Assembly: GCA_902570785.1 (NCBI GenBank)
Contig: CACFZK010000001.1
Span: 1 to 64,000 of the forward strand
Length of the DNA: 64,000 bases
Reading direction: 5' to 3'
Origin: an uncultured Pelagibacteraceae bacterium
GTDB taxonomy: Bacteria; Pseudomonadota; Alphaproteobacteria; Pelagibacterales; Pelagibacteraceae
Positions 46,492 through 55,796 of the stretch are shown piece after piece; position 1 is the first letter of the stretch, and the number at the start of each line of letters is the position of its first letter. The notes under the pieces were generated by a model. It saw only the letters and a list, made by a program, of their open reading frames with translations. It made no database searches and had not been told where the DNA came from. Made by a program: the position numbers and the translations under genes.

Positions 46492-46524
46492 ATTTTCCAC
46501 CTTTGAGAATGGTTATCACATAAA

Positions 46525-46539
46525 TGATAATGATTATCA
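46525..46539. promoter_or_regulatory. Perfect 7-1-7 Fur-type box
   Basis: TGATAAT-G-ATTATCA is a perfect inverted heptamer repeat, the classical core of Fur boxes. It lies 33 bp before the ATG of the iron-binding protein gene and overlaps plausible -35/-10 spacing. A Fur-family repressor (Fur or an alphaproteobacterial relative) likely controls the iron importer. Confidence 0.75.
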
Positions 46540-46563
46540 ATGGCAAAAAGGTCGCATACCCTA

Positions 46564-47466
46564 CTATTTTAGTAGGAATAAAGAATAATATTTTTGATTA
46601 TCCAACCAAACTCGCTCAGTGGACCAACCAGTATTTGAAGCTAATCTTTTAAAAGATTGTAGAGTAAATTTATTCGAAATTTCCACTAAAATTCTTTCAC
46701 TCTTTTTTAAAAAAAAATTCTTATTACCGATTTTAAAATTTTGATTAATTTTGCTTACTAAAAAACCATGAATACATTTTAATTTAGTATTATAATATCC
46801 ATGATAATAAAAATCTTTAATATTTAGATTGGTATTTTGTGTTCTGTTTATAATATTGATTAAATTTAAACTAAATTTTGCTGTATACCCTTTTTTGTCA
46901 TTATAGGCTTTGTCAAGAGTTGTTTTATTTTTAATAAGATCAACACCAACGAATAAGTAGTTGTTTTTACTTATACTTTTTCTTAACTTTTTTAAAAATT
47001 TAATTTCCTCTTTATTGTAAAAATTACCAATAGATGAACCTAGAAAAAAATAAACTTTAGTTGTTTCTTTAAGATTGGGTATTTTAAATTGCTTAGAATA
47101 ATCGATTTTTTTAGGTTTTATTTTAATTTTTGGATATTGTTTTTTAAGTTTTTTTACTGACTCCCTTACATAATCTAACGATATGTCAAGTGGAACATAA
47201 TATTTTACATCTTTATTAATTAATAATTTTATCTTATCTATAGCTCCGCTTCCCAATTCTACATACGATAGCTTTCCATTAAATAGATTGGGTATTTCTT
47301 TAGAAATTTTTTTTAATATCTCTTTTTCTTTTCTTGTAGGATAATATTCTTTTTGTTTTGTGATTTCCTCAAAATATTTACTTCCCTGTAAGTCATAATG
47401 ATACTTTGATGGAATTCTTTTGTTTTTTTTAGATAAACCGGTAATAAGGTCTTTTTTAAATGTCAT
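46564..47466 (-). CDS. EgtD-like histidine N-methyltransferase
   Basis: A 300-residue protein of the EgtD / DUF2260 family, which trimethylates histidine to hercynine, the first step of ergothioneine synthesis. Supporting motifs are KYHYDLQGSKYFEEITKQKEYYPTR at the N-terminus, SYVELGSGAIDKIKLLI (SAM-binding), FFLGSSIGNF and the C-terminal ILVEISNKFT. No egtB is in the window. It is 37 bp downstream of proW on the same strand. It is only 25 bp from the Fur box of the following gene. Confidence 0.83.
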   Translation of the reverse strand: MTFKKDLITGLSKKNKRIPSKYHYDLQGSKYFEEITKQKEYYPTRKEKEILKKISKEIPNLFNGKLSYVELGSGAIDKIKLLINKDVKYYVPLDISLDYVRESVKKLKKQYPKIKIKPKKIDYSKQFKIPNLKETTKVYFFLGSSIGNFYNKEEIKFLKKLRKSISKNNYLFVGVDLIKNKTTLDKAYNDKKGYTAKFSLNLINIINRTQNTNLNIKDFYYHGYYNTKLKCIHGFLVSKINQNFKIGNKNFFLKKSERILVEISNKFTLQSFKRLASNTGWSTERVWLDNQKYYSLFLLK

Positions 47467-47503
47467 TTTGTTAAATTAAAGATTTAAAATTTGATCAATA
47501 ATA

Positions 47504-48370
47504 TTACCTAGTTTTAATATTATCTTGTGGAACGATTTTTTGAGTTATTCTGTCTAAAACTATTGCTAATATAACGATACCTGTTCCGCCAATTACAGCT
47601 GCGCCAATATCTAATCTACCAAGGGCAACATAAACAGTTAAACCTAGACCACCAGCTCCAATTAGAGCCGCAATTACTACCATTGATAAAGCCAGCATTA
47701 ATGTTTGGTTTACTCCTGCCATAATAGTCTTTAGTGCGAGAGGTAATTCAATTCTGTGTAAAATTTTAAATTTTGATAATCCTAAACTAGCACCTGCTTC
47801 TTTAAATCCTTTACCAACTTGTCTTATTCCTAGATTTGTTAGTCTGATTACTGGTGGTAATGCAAATATAATAGTTGCTACTACACCAGGTGTTAAACCA
47901 ACACCAAATAGCATCACAACTGGTATAAGGTAAACGAAGCTTGGAATAGTTTGCATTATATCTAATATAGGTCTTAAAATTATTTCAAAAACTCTACTTC
48001 TGGACGCGGCAATACCTAAAGGAATTCCAATAATCATACAAAATATAACGGCAGTAAAAATCATAGCAAGCGTTGTCATAGTTTCTTGCCACAAATCGAC
48101 TAAATCAATAGCGATTAAACTTATAGCTGCAAAAAAAGCGAATTTGATTCCGTTTGTTTTCCATGCAAAAAAAATAAATATTAAAATGACAATTGGAAAT
48201 GGTATCCAATTGAATAGAGTATCTAATCCTTCGAGAGTAGCATCAATGGGTGCAGCTAACTTCTTAAAGAGCGGCCGTTGTGTAAACAGCCACTCTTTAA
48301 TATTTCTTTCAATCCATTCTGCTATTGGAATGTAGATTTCATAGTCAGAAGGTGCAAGTTTTAAGTTCAC
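47504..48370 (-). CDS. proW: Glycine betaine/proline-type ABC permease
   Basis: A 288-residue permease with about seven helices and the EAA-like motif KEAGASLGLSKFKILHRIELPLALKTIMAGVNQTLMLALSM. It matches ProW/OpuAB, importing glycine betaine and similar compatible solutes. The start codon is GTG at 48370. It lies 18 bp after proX; no gene for an ATPase (ProV) is adjacent, and the EgtD-like gene takes that place. Confidence 0.88.
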   Translation of the reverse strand: MNLKLAPSDYEIYIPIAEWIERNIKEWLFTQRPLFKKLAAPIDATLEGLDTLFNWIPFPIVILIFIFFAWKTNGIKFAFFAAISLIAIDLVDLWQETMTTLAMIFTAVIFCMIIGIPLGIAASRSRVFEIILRPILDIMQTIPSFVYLIPVVMLFGVGLTPGVVATIIFALPPVIRLTNLGIRQVGKGFKEAGASLGLSKFKILHRIELPLALKTIMAGVNQTLMLALSMVVIAALIGAGGLGLTVYVALGRLDIGAAVIGGTGIVILAIVLDRITQKIVPQDNIKTR

Positions 48371-48388
48371 TGAACTTATAATTGCGGC

Positions 48389-49330
48389 TTATTTAATCCA
48401 ACTATTGAAAGTACTTTGGTTAGCCTTGATCCATTCAGCAGCATGCTTTTTGATTGCTCTTTCGCTTTTCTCGCCCGCATTCATTTTCATGTTTTGAGCA
48501 GCAATATCAGCTAGAGGAATTGATGCTTTTTTAAGCATCTTTTCTATATCTTTATTTGCTTTTAAGAAATCTGCGTTAGCAGCTGGTCTGATGTCATCAG
48601 CACCAAAACCCATATTAATTTTAGATTTTGTTGCATTGTCTACACCAACTTTTTTAGTACCGCTGTAAGGAACTTCTATCCAAACAACATCCTGTCCAAG
48701 TTTTAAAGCACCGACAGTCCAATTCGGAGTCCATGTATAAAATAACACTGGTTTTCCGTTTTTGTATTTAGCAACTACGTCAGCCATTGAAGCAGAGTAG
48801 TCAGCTTTTACTGGATTAATAAAATCACCTAAGCCTAGTTCAGCAAAGTGTTTTGTAATTTGCTTTTCGCAACCCCAACCTGGAGGGCAAGCAACCATGT
48901 CTGCTTTACCATCGCCATTAGAGTCCCATGCTTTAGCGTTTGCTTTAATATCCATTACGCTTTTGATTCCATACTTGTCAGCTGATTTTTTATCAACTAG
49001 ATAGCCTTGTAATCCGCCTTTTTTCATTACGTAACCAACTGTTTTAACTTTTCCTTTGGCTTCTTTGATGTAACCATCGTGAGTCCCAAACCATCCATTA
49101 ACCCATAGGTCTAGATCTCCCGCAGCTGCAGCTACGTAAAATACTGAAGGTTTGATAGCTTTAGGTTCAGTTACTGTGTGTCCCATTGCTTCCAAAGCTT
49201 GCTTATATATTTCAGCTTGGAAATAACCAGTATCCCAGTTCGCTTTTGCCATTTTAACCTCAGCAGCATTAACAGCGTTGGTGATAGTGATCGAAGTAAA
49301 CAGAGCAACTATTAACTTAAATAGTCTCAT
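48389..49330 (-). CDS. proX: Glycine betaine-type substrate-binding protein
   Basis: A 313-residue periplasmic binding protein close in pattern to ProX of E. coli: CPPGWGCEKQITKHFAELGL, KNGKPVLFYTWTPNWTVGALK (aromatic betaine box), and DIAAQNMKMNAGEKSE. Signal peptide FKLIVALFTSITITNAVNAA. I choose ATG at 49330, preceded by GGGGGA; the track start at 49363 runs through the ribosome-binding site. It begins the proX-proW-egtD-like string. Confidence 0.88.
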   Translation of the reverse strand: MRLFKLIVALFTSITITNAVNAAEVKMAKANWDTGYFQAEIYKQALEAMGHTVTEPKAIKPSVFYVAAAAGDLDLWVNGWFGTHDGYIKEAKGKVKTVGYVMKKGGLQGYLVDKKSADKYGIKSVMDIKANAKAWDSNGDGKADMVACPPGWGCEKQITKHFAELGLGDFINPVKADYSASMADVVAKYKNGKPVLFYTWTPNWTVGALKLGQDVVWIEVPYSGTKKVGVDNATKSKINMGFGADDIRPAANADFLKANKDIEKMLKKASIPLADIAAQNMKMNAGEKSERAIKKHAAEWIKANQSTFNSWIK

Positions 49331-49342
49331 TTTTCCCCCTTG

Positions 49343-49358
49343 ATTATTAATTAATAAT
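49343..49358. repeat. 16-bp perfect AT palindrome in the proX leader
   Basis: ATTATTAATTAATAAT is self-complementary and lies 12 bp before the proX ATG. AT-only palindromes arise often by chance in this genome, so a regulatory role is weakly supported. Confidence 0.3.
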
Positions 49359-49426
49359 TGCAAAAAACTAGCATGTATAAAATGTTAATGTAACCGGAAC
49401 ACAACTAAAAAGTGAATATAATTAGT

Positions 49427-49461
49427 CGCTTAAATAAAGGTTTTTTGACAATTTTTAAGCG
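49427..49461. repeat. Inverted repeat CGCTTAAA/TTTAAGCG
   Basis: Eight-base arms CGCTTAAA (49427-49434) and TTTAAGCG (49454-49461) with 19 nt between them lie in the 155-bp divergent region between proX and the TylF-like gene. The GC-containing ends make this less likely to be chance than the AT palindrome nearby. It may be an operator or leader hairpin for either gene. Confidence 0.4.
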
Positions 49462-49485
49462 TAATATATACAAATAACCTTAAGA

Positions 49486-50277
49486 ATGATTTTTAAAAAG
49501 ATTAGATCGCTAGTAGGTAGGTTATTTAACGAAAATCAACAAATGCTGATAGTGATGTTTTTATCTGATGTTTTTTGGGGATTGAGGAAATATTTTTTGA
49601 GTGTTGTTATAGAGTATCCCGAGGAATTTTTAGAGAATTGGTCAAAAATCCGAAACCATTCTTCACAAGATAAAGAAAGAAATTTTACTGTTTATCAACT
49701 TATTAAAATTCACAATAAAATTTTTGAGGGAAAGAATACTAATATTATTGAATTTGGAACAGATAGAGGTGGTACTCTTAGAACAATATCAAATTTTACA
49801 AAAGCAAACACTAATATTTATGCGGTTGATAGTTTTGGCTTTCACGCTGATGAAATAAAAAAAAATGTTTCACAGTACGATACCCATTATCAAGGAAGGT
49901 ATAGACCGTTTACAAAAAAAACAAGATTTAAAAATTTTGATCATAGTAAAATGACAAATGAGTTAAACAAAATTCTTATAAAAAAAAATTCTAAATTAGA
50001 AACAATTGTTGGTTATTTTCCAAATTTGGAAAATGACAAATTAAAAAAAATATCAAATATTAAATATAGCTTTGTACATTTAGATTTTGATTTATATAAA
50101 CCTACTATTGATTGTTTTATATTTATTAAAGATAAATTAGAGAAAAATGCAATAATTTTAGTTGATGATTATAATTTTATAAACCAAGAAGGTGTAAAAA
50201 AAGCTGTTACTGATCTTAAAATTGACTTATCAAAAGGAATTCAAACTCAAAGTGGTCAATTAATTCTTTATTCTTAA
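49486..50277 (+). CDS. TylF/MycF-like methyltransferase
   Basis: A 263-residue SAM-dependent methyltransferase. IIEFGTDRGGTLRTISNFT is the SAM site, and SFVHLDFDLYKPTIDCFIFI with IILVDDYNF is the metal-binding C-terminal pattern typical of TylF-type sugar O-methyltransferases. It likely methylates a sugar on a surface glycan or metabolite. Its 3' end overlaps the convergent GT39-like gene by 18 bp. Confidence 0.82.
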   Translation: MIFKKIRSLVGRLFNENQQMLIVMFLSDVFWGLRKYFLSVVIEYPEEFLENWSKIRNHSSQDKERNFTVYQLIKIHNKIFEGKNTNIIEFGTDRGGTLRTISNFTKANTNIYAVDSFGFHADEIKKNVSQYDTHYQGRYRPFTKKTRFKNFDHSKMTNELNKILIKKNSKLETIVGYFPNLENDKLKKISNIKYSFVHLDFDLYKPTIDCFIFIKDKLEKNAIILVDDYNFINQEGVKKAVTDLKIDLSKGIQTQSGQLILYS

Positions 50278-51480
50278 TTTATTAAGTAAATATTTCAAAA
50301 AACTTATACTTAAAATTATTTGAAAAGGTAAAATATAAATTTTATATCTCGGTAAAACTGCAAAAAAAGAATATAGTGCTACAATAAGTAAAAATGTAAG
50401 AATTAAATAATTAAATTTATTATTTTTTTTGTTAACTACAATGAGCCCGCAAAGGGACAATAACGAGATTAATACTATCGGATAAATATGAAAATAATTG
50501 TAATAATTCTTCTGGGATGAATTTAAATCAAAAAAATAAAAAGCGTATAGTCTTTTAAAATAAAGATTTATATATTTTCCTGGATCTTCTGTAATATAGA
50601 TTAAAGCCTGTTCTAGATATATTTTATCTTCATTAATTCTATAATGTATATCTTTTTTTACATTTTTAATTTTATTTTGTAGTTCCTTGGATGGAAACAG
50701 ATAACCTTCAACTTTGGCTTTTGGGTTATAGGCTTTCCAAACATTATAGCCAAAACCTGAGTGGATAATAAATTTATCAAAGGCTATATAATTTCTATAA
50801 ATGTAAGGTGATATTCCAATAATAGTAATCATTAAAATTAAAGAAATTGATTTAAAATTTATTTTTAAAAATAAAAGACAGTATAACAATGAAAATAAAT
50901 AGATTAAAACAAAATCTCTTCTAGTTAAAATTAAAATTGAAGATATGATTCCAATTAAAATAATATTTTTTAGATTTGTTTTTTTTTTTAACTTTAAGAT
51001 AAGATAAAAAAATAAAATATTTAAAAAAAGGTATATTGTTACCGATGATATTTGACAAGAGGAATATATAATTAAGGGGAAAAAAATAAAAATTATAGAT
51101 CCAATAATACTATAATTTCTATTAAAAAAAATAGAAAGTATTTTGAAGAAAAAAATTGGTGTTAATGATGAAATTAGAATTTGTGTAATTATAACGCTAA
51201 TAGGCAAGTAATCATTAAAACCTACCAGTAATGAATGTAAATAAATAAAATAACCATATATTGGAGGCATCCATAAGTTAGGGACGAACAAATCGTCAAA
51301 AACTAAAAGAGAGTATGAATTAAAATAATATAAATTATTTACTAAAATAGCCCATTCATTTTCCAAGTTTCTATCGCCATAATAGTAAGCAGTTAAAGAT
51401 CTTAAGATAAAAGCTGTAATAAAAAATAAAAAAAATAAATTTTTATCTTTGGCAAAAAGACTTAAATTTAATTTTGTCAT
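50260..51480 (-). CDS. GT39-like membrane glycosyltransferase
   Basis: A 406-residue protein with about ten helices. An early extracytoplasmic loop near the N-terminus has DRNLENEWAILVNNL; the conserved Asp/Glu pair there is like the PMT_2 (GT39) family of polyprenyl-phosphate sugar transferases. LTRRDFVLIYLFSLLY is another family-like segment. It would add a sugar on the periplasmic side to lipid or protein. Target unknown. It stands 6 bp from the Na+ symporter gene. Confidence 0.7.
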   Translation of the reverse strand: MTKLNLSLFAKDKNLFFLFFITAFILRSLTAYYYGDRNLENEWAILVNNLYYFNSYSLLVFDDLFVPNLWMPPIYGYFIYLHSLLVGFNDYLPISVIITQILISSLTPIFFFKILSIFFNRNYSIIGSIIFIFFPLIIYSSCQISSVTIYLFLNILFFYLILKLKKKTNLKNIILIGIISSILILTRRDFVLIYLFSLLYCLLFLKINFKSISLILMITIIGISPYIYRNYIAFDKFIIHSGFGYNVWKAYNPKAKVEGYLFPSKELQNKIKNVKKDIHYRINEDKIYLEQALIYITEDPGKYINLYFKRLYAFYFFDLNSSQKNYYNYFHIYPIVLISLLSLCGLIVVNKKNNKFNYLILTFLLIVALYSFFAVLPRYKIYILPFQIILSISFLKYLLNKLRIKN

Positions 51481-51486
51481 ATTTTA

Positions 51487-52335
51487 TTAATCAATTTTTC
51501 TTACAAAAAAAACATAAACTAATGATGTTACAAACATTATAATTGCGTATGTTGCTGTAGGAATTAAGTAAGCTATATCATTAAATAATTGACTTGCTAC
51601 AAAAACAGCCAAAGTTCCGTTTTGAAGTCCACATTCAAGTGAAATAGATTTTCTTTGTGCAACTCCAGTTGAAAGAGACTTTGCAACATAATACCCAACA
51701 AGCATCATTATAATATTTAAAACTAAAGTAATTAAACCAGCTTGTTGAATATATCCTGTTATATTCGTCCATTCTTCAACCCAAATCGCTGCAAAAACAA
51801 TTACAAATAAAAGAACCGAAATTCTTTCAATTAGTTGGGATTTGGACATAATAAAATTTGCTGCGAATTTTCTTATTAACATTCCAATAATAACCGGGAG
51901 AGTCACAACCAAAAACATTTTTATTGATATTCCTGTCATAGAAATTTCTTTTGAAATTCCTGCTACTTCTAATAATTCTGCAGATTTAAAAACAATAAAT
52001 GGAACAGAAATGATGCTGATTAAACTGATAATTGCAGTTAATGAAATAGAAAGAGCCACATCTCCATTAGCAAATTTTGTAAGCACATTTGATGTAACTC
52101 CACCAGGCGCTGCAGCAATAATCATTACACCAAGTGCAATCTCTAAAGGTAAGCTAAATATTTTAAGCAATAGAAAAGCAATAATTGGTAGTAATATTAA
52201 CTGACATATTAAACCGACAAAAAAATCTTTTGGTTGTCTTGCTACTCTTAAAAAATCTCGACCAGTTAAACCTAATCCAAGTGCTAGCATTATTAATGCA
52301 AGCGCTATAGGCGCAATTTTAGTTACTACTTCCAT
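51487..52335 (-). CDS. Bile acid:sodium symporter (SBF) family transporter
   Basis: A 282-residue membrane protein with about nine helices and the family motifs GLICQLILLPIIAFLLL, MIIAAAPGGVTSNVLTKFANGDVALSISLT and SISLECGLQNGTLAVFVASQLF, which hold the sodium-site residues. Bacterial members carry various organic anions; no bile acid role is implied. It is 3 bp from the gap gene, on the same strand. Confidence 0.9.
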   Translation of the reverse strand: MEVVTKIAPIALALIMLALGLGLTGRDFLRVARQPKDFFVGLICQLILLPIIAFLLLKIFSLPLEIALGVMIIAAAPGGVTSNVLTKFANGDVALSISLTAIISLISIISVPFIVFKSAELLEVAGISKEISMTGISIKMFLVVTLPVIIGMLIRKFAANFIMSKSQLIERISVLLFVIVFAAIWVEEWTNITGYIQQAGLITLVLNIIMMLVGYYVAKSLSTGVAQRKSISLECGLQNGTLAVFVASQLFNDIAYLIPTATYAIIMFVTSLVYVFFVRKID

Positions 52336-52338
52336 TTA

Positions 52339-53343
52339 TTAAATAAGTTTTGAAATTTGTATTGACGTATCACACATACGATTAGAAAAACCCCATTCAT
52401 TATCATACCAAGAAAGAACTCTGCTAAATTTGTTTTTGACTACTTGAGTTTGGGTAACATCAAATATTGAGCTGTGCACGTCATGATTAAAATCTTTAGA
52501 AACTAATGGTTTATTGTTAATTCCAAGAATGCCTTTTAATTCACCCTTAGCAGCTTTTATCATAGCTTCATTTATAGTGTCAGCAGTAACATCTTTTTTT
52601 GTTACTAATGTAAAATCAATTAAGGAAACATTTGGGGTTGGAACTCTTATGGCTGTACCATCGAGTTTACCTTTTAGGCTTGGTAAAACTAAACTCATTG
52701 CTTTAGCGGCGCCAGTTGAGGTTGGTATCATCGCTCCCTCAGTAGATCTTGCTCTTCTCAAATCTTTGTGAAGAGTATCCAATAATTTTTGATCTCCTGT
52801 ATAACTATGAATAGTGGTCATGTATCCATACTCAATTCCAAAACTATTTTCTAAAACCATTGCAACAGGTGCTAAACAATTTGTTGTACAAGATCCATTG
52901 GAAATAACATTGTGCTCTTTTTTTAAATCTTTGCTGTTTACTCCTTGAACAATTGTGAAATCTACATCTTTTCCTGGGGCTGATATTATAACTTTTTTAG
53001 CTCCTCCTTTTAAATGTTTGCCTGCAGTTTCTTTATTTAAAAATAATCCTGTGCATTCTAAAACAATATCTGCTCCTATCTTGCCCCAAGGTAAATTTGC
53101 AGGATCTTTTTCAGCAAATACTTTTATATTTTGATTTAAAATTTTAAAACCATCTTTCGAAGTGCTTACATCATGAGGAAGAGTTCCGTGAGTACTATCA
53201 TATTTAATTAAATGTGCATTAGTATCAATAGAACCAAGATCATTAATACCAACAATTTGAATTTTATCCTTATAATTCTCTAATAAAGCTCTAAGAATTA
53301 ATCTTCCAATTCTACCAAATCCATTAATTCCAACTTTAATCAT
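52339..53343 (-). CDS. gap: Glyceraldehyde-3-phosphate dehydrogenase
   Basis: Gap converts glyceraldehyde-3-phosphate to 1,3-bisphosphoglycerate with NAD+. The 334-residue protein has [26 protein letters not shown] (NAD-preferring Asp), the catalytic Cys in [12 protein letters not shown] (usual SNASC has Ala), and [13 protein letters not shown]. It lies 79 bp downstream of the GpsA-like gene. Confidence 0.95.
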   Translation of the reverse strand: MIKVGINGFGRIGRLILRALLENYKDKIQIVGINDLGSIDTNAHLIKYDSTHGTLPHDVSTSKDGFKILNQNIKVFAEKDPANLPWGKIGADIVLECTGLFLNKETAGKHLKGGAKKVIISAPGKDVDFTIVQGVNSKDLKKEHNVISNGSCTTNCLAPVAMVLENSFGIEYGYMTTIHSYTGDQKLLDTLHKDLRRARSTEGAMIPTSTGAAKAMSLVLPSLKGKLDGTAIRVPTPNVSLIDFTLVTKKDVTADTINEAMIKAAKGELKGILGINNKPLVSKDFNHDVHSSIFDVTQTQVVKNKFSRVLSWYDNEWGFSNRMCDTSIQISKLI

Positions 53344-53422
53344 TTTTAATACACTTTATTATACAATGTTATAAACTTTATTTATATACTTTATGACAAT
53401 CATCAAACATTTTTTTAACTAT

Positions 53423-54376
53423 TTACCACTTTATTATAAATTTTTTATTGTTACATATTGCATCTATCAGTGCGTGCATTAAAGGTAAATCTTTTTGGCT
53501 AAAATCTTTTAAAACTTTTTTGCCTATTTCCATTGCCAATTCTGCTCCTTCAATTGTTTCATTAGCCATAAATTTTGCTTTGGCCTCAGTATACAAATGT
53601 CCCTTGCCTAATAGTTGTCCCATTTTACTATTTCTCCCCCCTGCACTACTTACATATAAATCACCCAAACCAGCAAGCCCATAAACTGACCTTTCAGATC
53701 CTCCTAGCAATTTAACGAATTTATTCATTTCAATAATTGATTTATTTAATAAAAATGCAGCAGTGTTTAATTCGATTGCAGACCCAATTATCATTGAATA
53801 AAAATTTTTAATAGCAGCACTTACTTCAATTCCAATTAAATCATTAGAAGTTTCAACAAAATAATAATTTGTTTTAATTAATTGACTAATCTCATTGGCT
53901 TTATTTATATTTTTATTAGCAAAAATAACTGCTGTTTTATTTCTTTTTGATAAATCTTTAGCCAAACATGGGCCGGCTACCACTGTAATTTCAGAGTTTT
54001 TAAATCTATCAGTAAGTATTATAAATTTATTGTTCTGTATATTTAAACCTTTTGTAAGCAATAATAATGGTGATTTTAAATAACTGGCCGCTTCTAATTC
54101 TTTAGAAATCCAATCTATACCTTTGGAATTGACACCAATTACTATTAAATCTGGTTTACTTTTTAATTGTTGTTGTAATTTGTCTACTTTTAAAAAATTA
54201 ATATTTTTTTCAAGATTACAATTTAAACTATGATGAAAATTATTATTAGAAAGTTCATTAATAACTTTATCCTCTAAAGGAGAACCTACAATACTTACTT
54301 GATGTCCATTATCTACACATGGAAAAGAAAACGCTGATCCCATAGCGCCTGCACCAATGATTAATATTTTAGACAT
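53423..54376 (-). CDS. GpsA-like NAD(P)-dependent glycerol-3-phosphate dehydrogenase
   Basis: A 317-residue dehydrogenase with an N-terminal Rossmann GAGAMGSAFSFPC, LLLLTKGLN, GPCLAKDLSK (GPSFA-like), VSAAIKNFYSMIIG (the catalytic Lys region ALKN) and GLAGLGDLYVSSAGGRNSKMGQLLGKG. All are GpsA positions but divergent, so it may be a paralogue with another substrate. It is close to trkH (3-bp gap), and the AT-rich string runs in the same direction. Confidence 0.78.
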   Translation of the reverse strand: MSKILIIGAGAMGSAFSFPCVDNGHQVSIVGSPLEDKVINELSNNNFHHSLNCNLEKNINFLKVDKLQQQLKSKPDLIVIGVNSKGIDWISKELEAASYLKSPLLLLTKGLNIQNNKFIILTDRFKNSEITVVAGPCLAKDLSKRNKTAVIFANKNINKANEISQLIKTNYYFVETSNDLIGIEVSAAIKNFYSMIIGSAIELNTAAFLLNKSIIEMNKFVKLLGGSERSVYGLAGLGDLYVSSAGGRNSKMGQLLGKGHLYTEAKAKFMANETIEGAELAMEIGKKVLKDFSQKDLPLMHALIDAICNNKKFIIKW

Positions 54377-54379
54377 ATT

Positions 54380-55795
54380 TTAATTACTAAAAAAAAACTT
54401 TCTTATTATTAAAAAAATAGCTAGTAATTCGATTTTAGCTATTATCATAAAAAATATAAGTGAAATCTTAGAAAATATGAATAAACTAGCAAAATCAATA
54501 CTATCTAATCCATAAATACTTGAAGCCCTAGTATTGGTTAAGGTTAATAAAGACAATTTAAAAGAACTTTCGAAACCAAAAGAATCTAATAATAAGATAC
54601 TACTCAAAATAAATAAGCTGAGAAAAAAAAGTATAAATACTAAAAAAGCAATCCTAATATTGTCTTTACTTATTCTGTTATCTGAAAGCATTATTTTGGA
54701 GTTTAAAATGACATTCGGTTTTACAAGTCTATAAATTTCGAGAAAAAAAGCTTTTATTAAAATGTAGATTCTAATAAATTTAATACCTGATGTTGCTGAT
54801 AAAACAGAGCCTCCAAAAAGTGTCAATAATAAAAGAAATAAACTGAAATTATTTGGAATTGAGGTAATTTCTAAACCTGAATTACCAATACTACTTAGCA
54901 CACTGATAAAAACTTTTAATAAATCTAAATCAGTAATTAAATAAAATAATAAACAAAATGATAATGATAATATAAATATATAAAGGTCTTCTCCATGATT
55001 CTTTAAATTATTTCTACTAAAAAATAAGTTATAAAGTAGATAGAAATTAAAAATTGATATTAAAAAGCCTAAAATCAAAACTATATAATGAAGATTAGTT
55101 TTTAATATGTCATTCAACGTATTTGTTGGCAAAAAACCTCCTGATGATATTAAGGTCATTGATAGATTTAAACTATTAAAAATACGAACATCTGAAAAAA
55201 TAAAAAGCAAAAATATGATTATAGTAAGAATTAAATAAATAAAGAAAATTCTATAAGATACATTTAAAACATTTTTTGAAAAATTTGTTTTTTTTTCTAA
55301 GGTGAAAGCAAAGTCAATCATTTTAAAATTTATATTCTTATTAGAAAATATTAAAACTAAAAAAACCAAAAAATAAAAACCACCAAGCCACTGCGAGGAT
55401 GATCTCCATATTATAAGGGGGGGATCTAAGTTTTTTATATCTGGTATTACACTAAATCCTGTATTCGAAAGACCAGAAACAGATTCAAAAAGAGAATCAA
55501 TTAAAGAAACTTGATAAATACTTAAATGAAAAGGTATTGATATTAAAATTGATATTAATAAATAAATTAAAAAAATTAAAATAAGTTGGTCGTAAATATC
55601 AATATCTTCTTTTTTTGTTTTTCCAATAAAACACAACAACGACCCAATAAAAAATGATAAAAATAAAACTATTATGTAAGAATTAACATCAAGTAAGTAG
55701 TCAAAATAATAAGAATAAAAAATATTGAATAAAGATAAAATACAAACAGGAAAACAACTAAGACCTAAATAATAAAGACTAGACTGAATTTTCAT
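54380..55795 (-). CDS. trkH: Potassium uptake protein TrkH
   Basis: A 471-residue potassium channel-like protein of the Trk/Ktr family with 8 or more helices and pore segments such as SVSGLSNTGFSVIPD and SSIGNSGLEITSIPN, which are the selectivity-filter-like glycines. TrkH imports K+ together with TrkA. The gene starts 1 bp after the trkA stop. Confidence 0.92.
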   Translation of the reverse strand: MKIQSSLYYLGLSCFPVCILSLFNIFYSYYFDYLLDVNSYIIVLFLSFFIGSLLCFIGKTKKEDIDIYDQLILIFLIYLLISILISIPFHLSIYQVSLIDSLFESVSGLSNTGFSVIPDIKNLDPPLIIWRSSSQWLGGFYFLVFLVLIFSNKNINFKMIDFAFTLEKKTNFSKNVLNVSYRIFFIYLILTIIIFLLFIFSDVRIFNSLNLSMTLISSGGFLPTNTLNDILKTNLHYIVLILGFLISIFNFYLLYNLFFSRNNLKNHGEDLYIFILSLSFCLLFYLITDLDLLKVFISVLSSIGNSGLEITSIPNNFSLFLLLLTLFGGSVLSATSGIKFIRIYILIKAFFLEIYRLVKPNVILNSKIMLSDNRISKDNIRIAFLVFILFFLSLFILSSILLLDSFGFESSFKLSLLTLTNTRASSIYGLDSIDFASLFIFSKISLIFFMIIAKIELLAIFLIIRKFFFSN

Positions 55796-55796
55796 T

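Noticed and set aside
48389-49330. Calling ProX an ergothioneine-binding EgtU
   Set aside because: The aromatic-box motifs follow glycine betaine ProX closely; adjacency to egtD alone is not enough.
49343-49358. Rho-independent terminator
   Set aside because: The palindrome is AT-only, lies upstream of a start codon, and has no T-tract logic for either gene.
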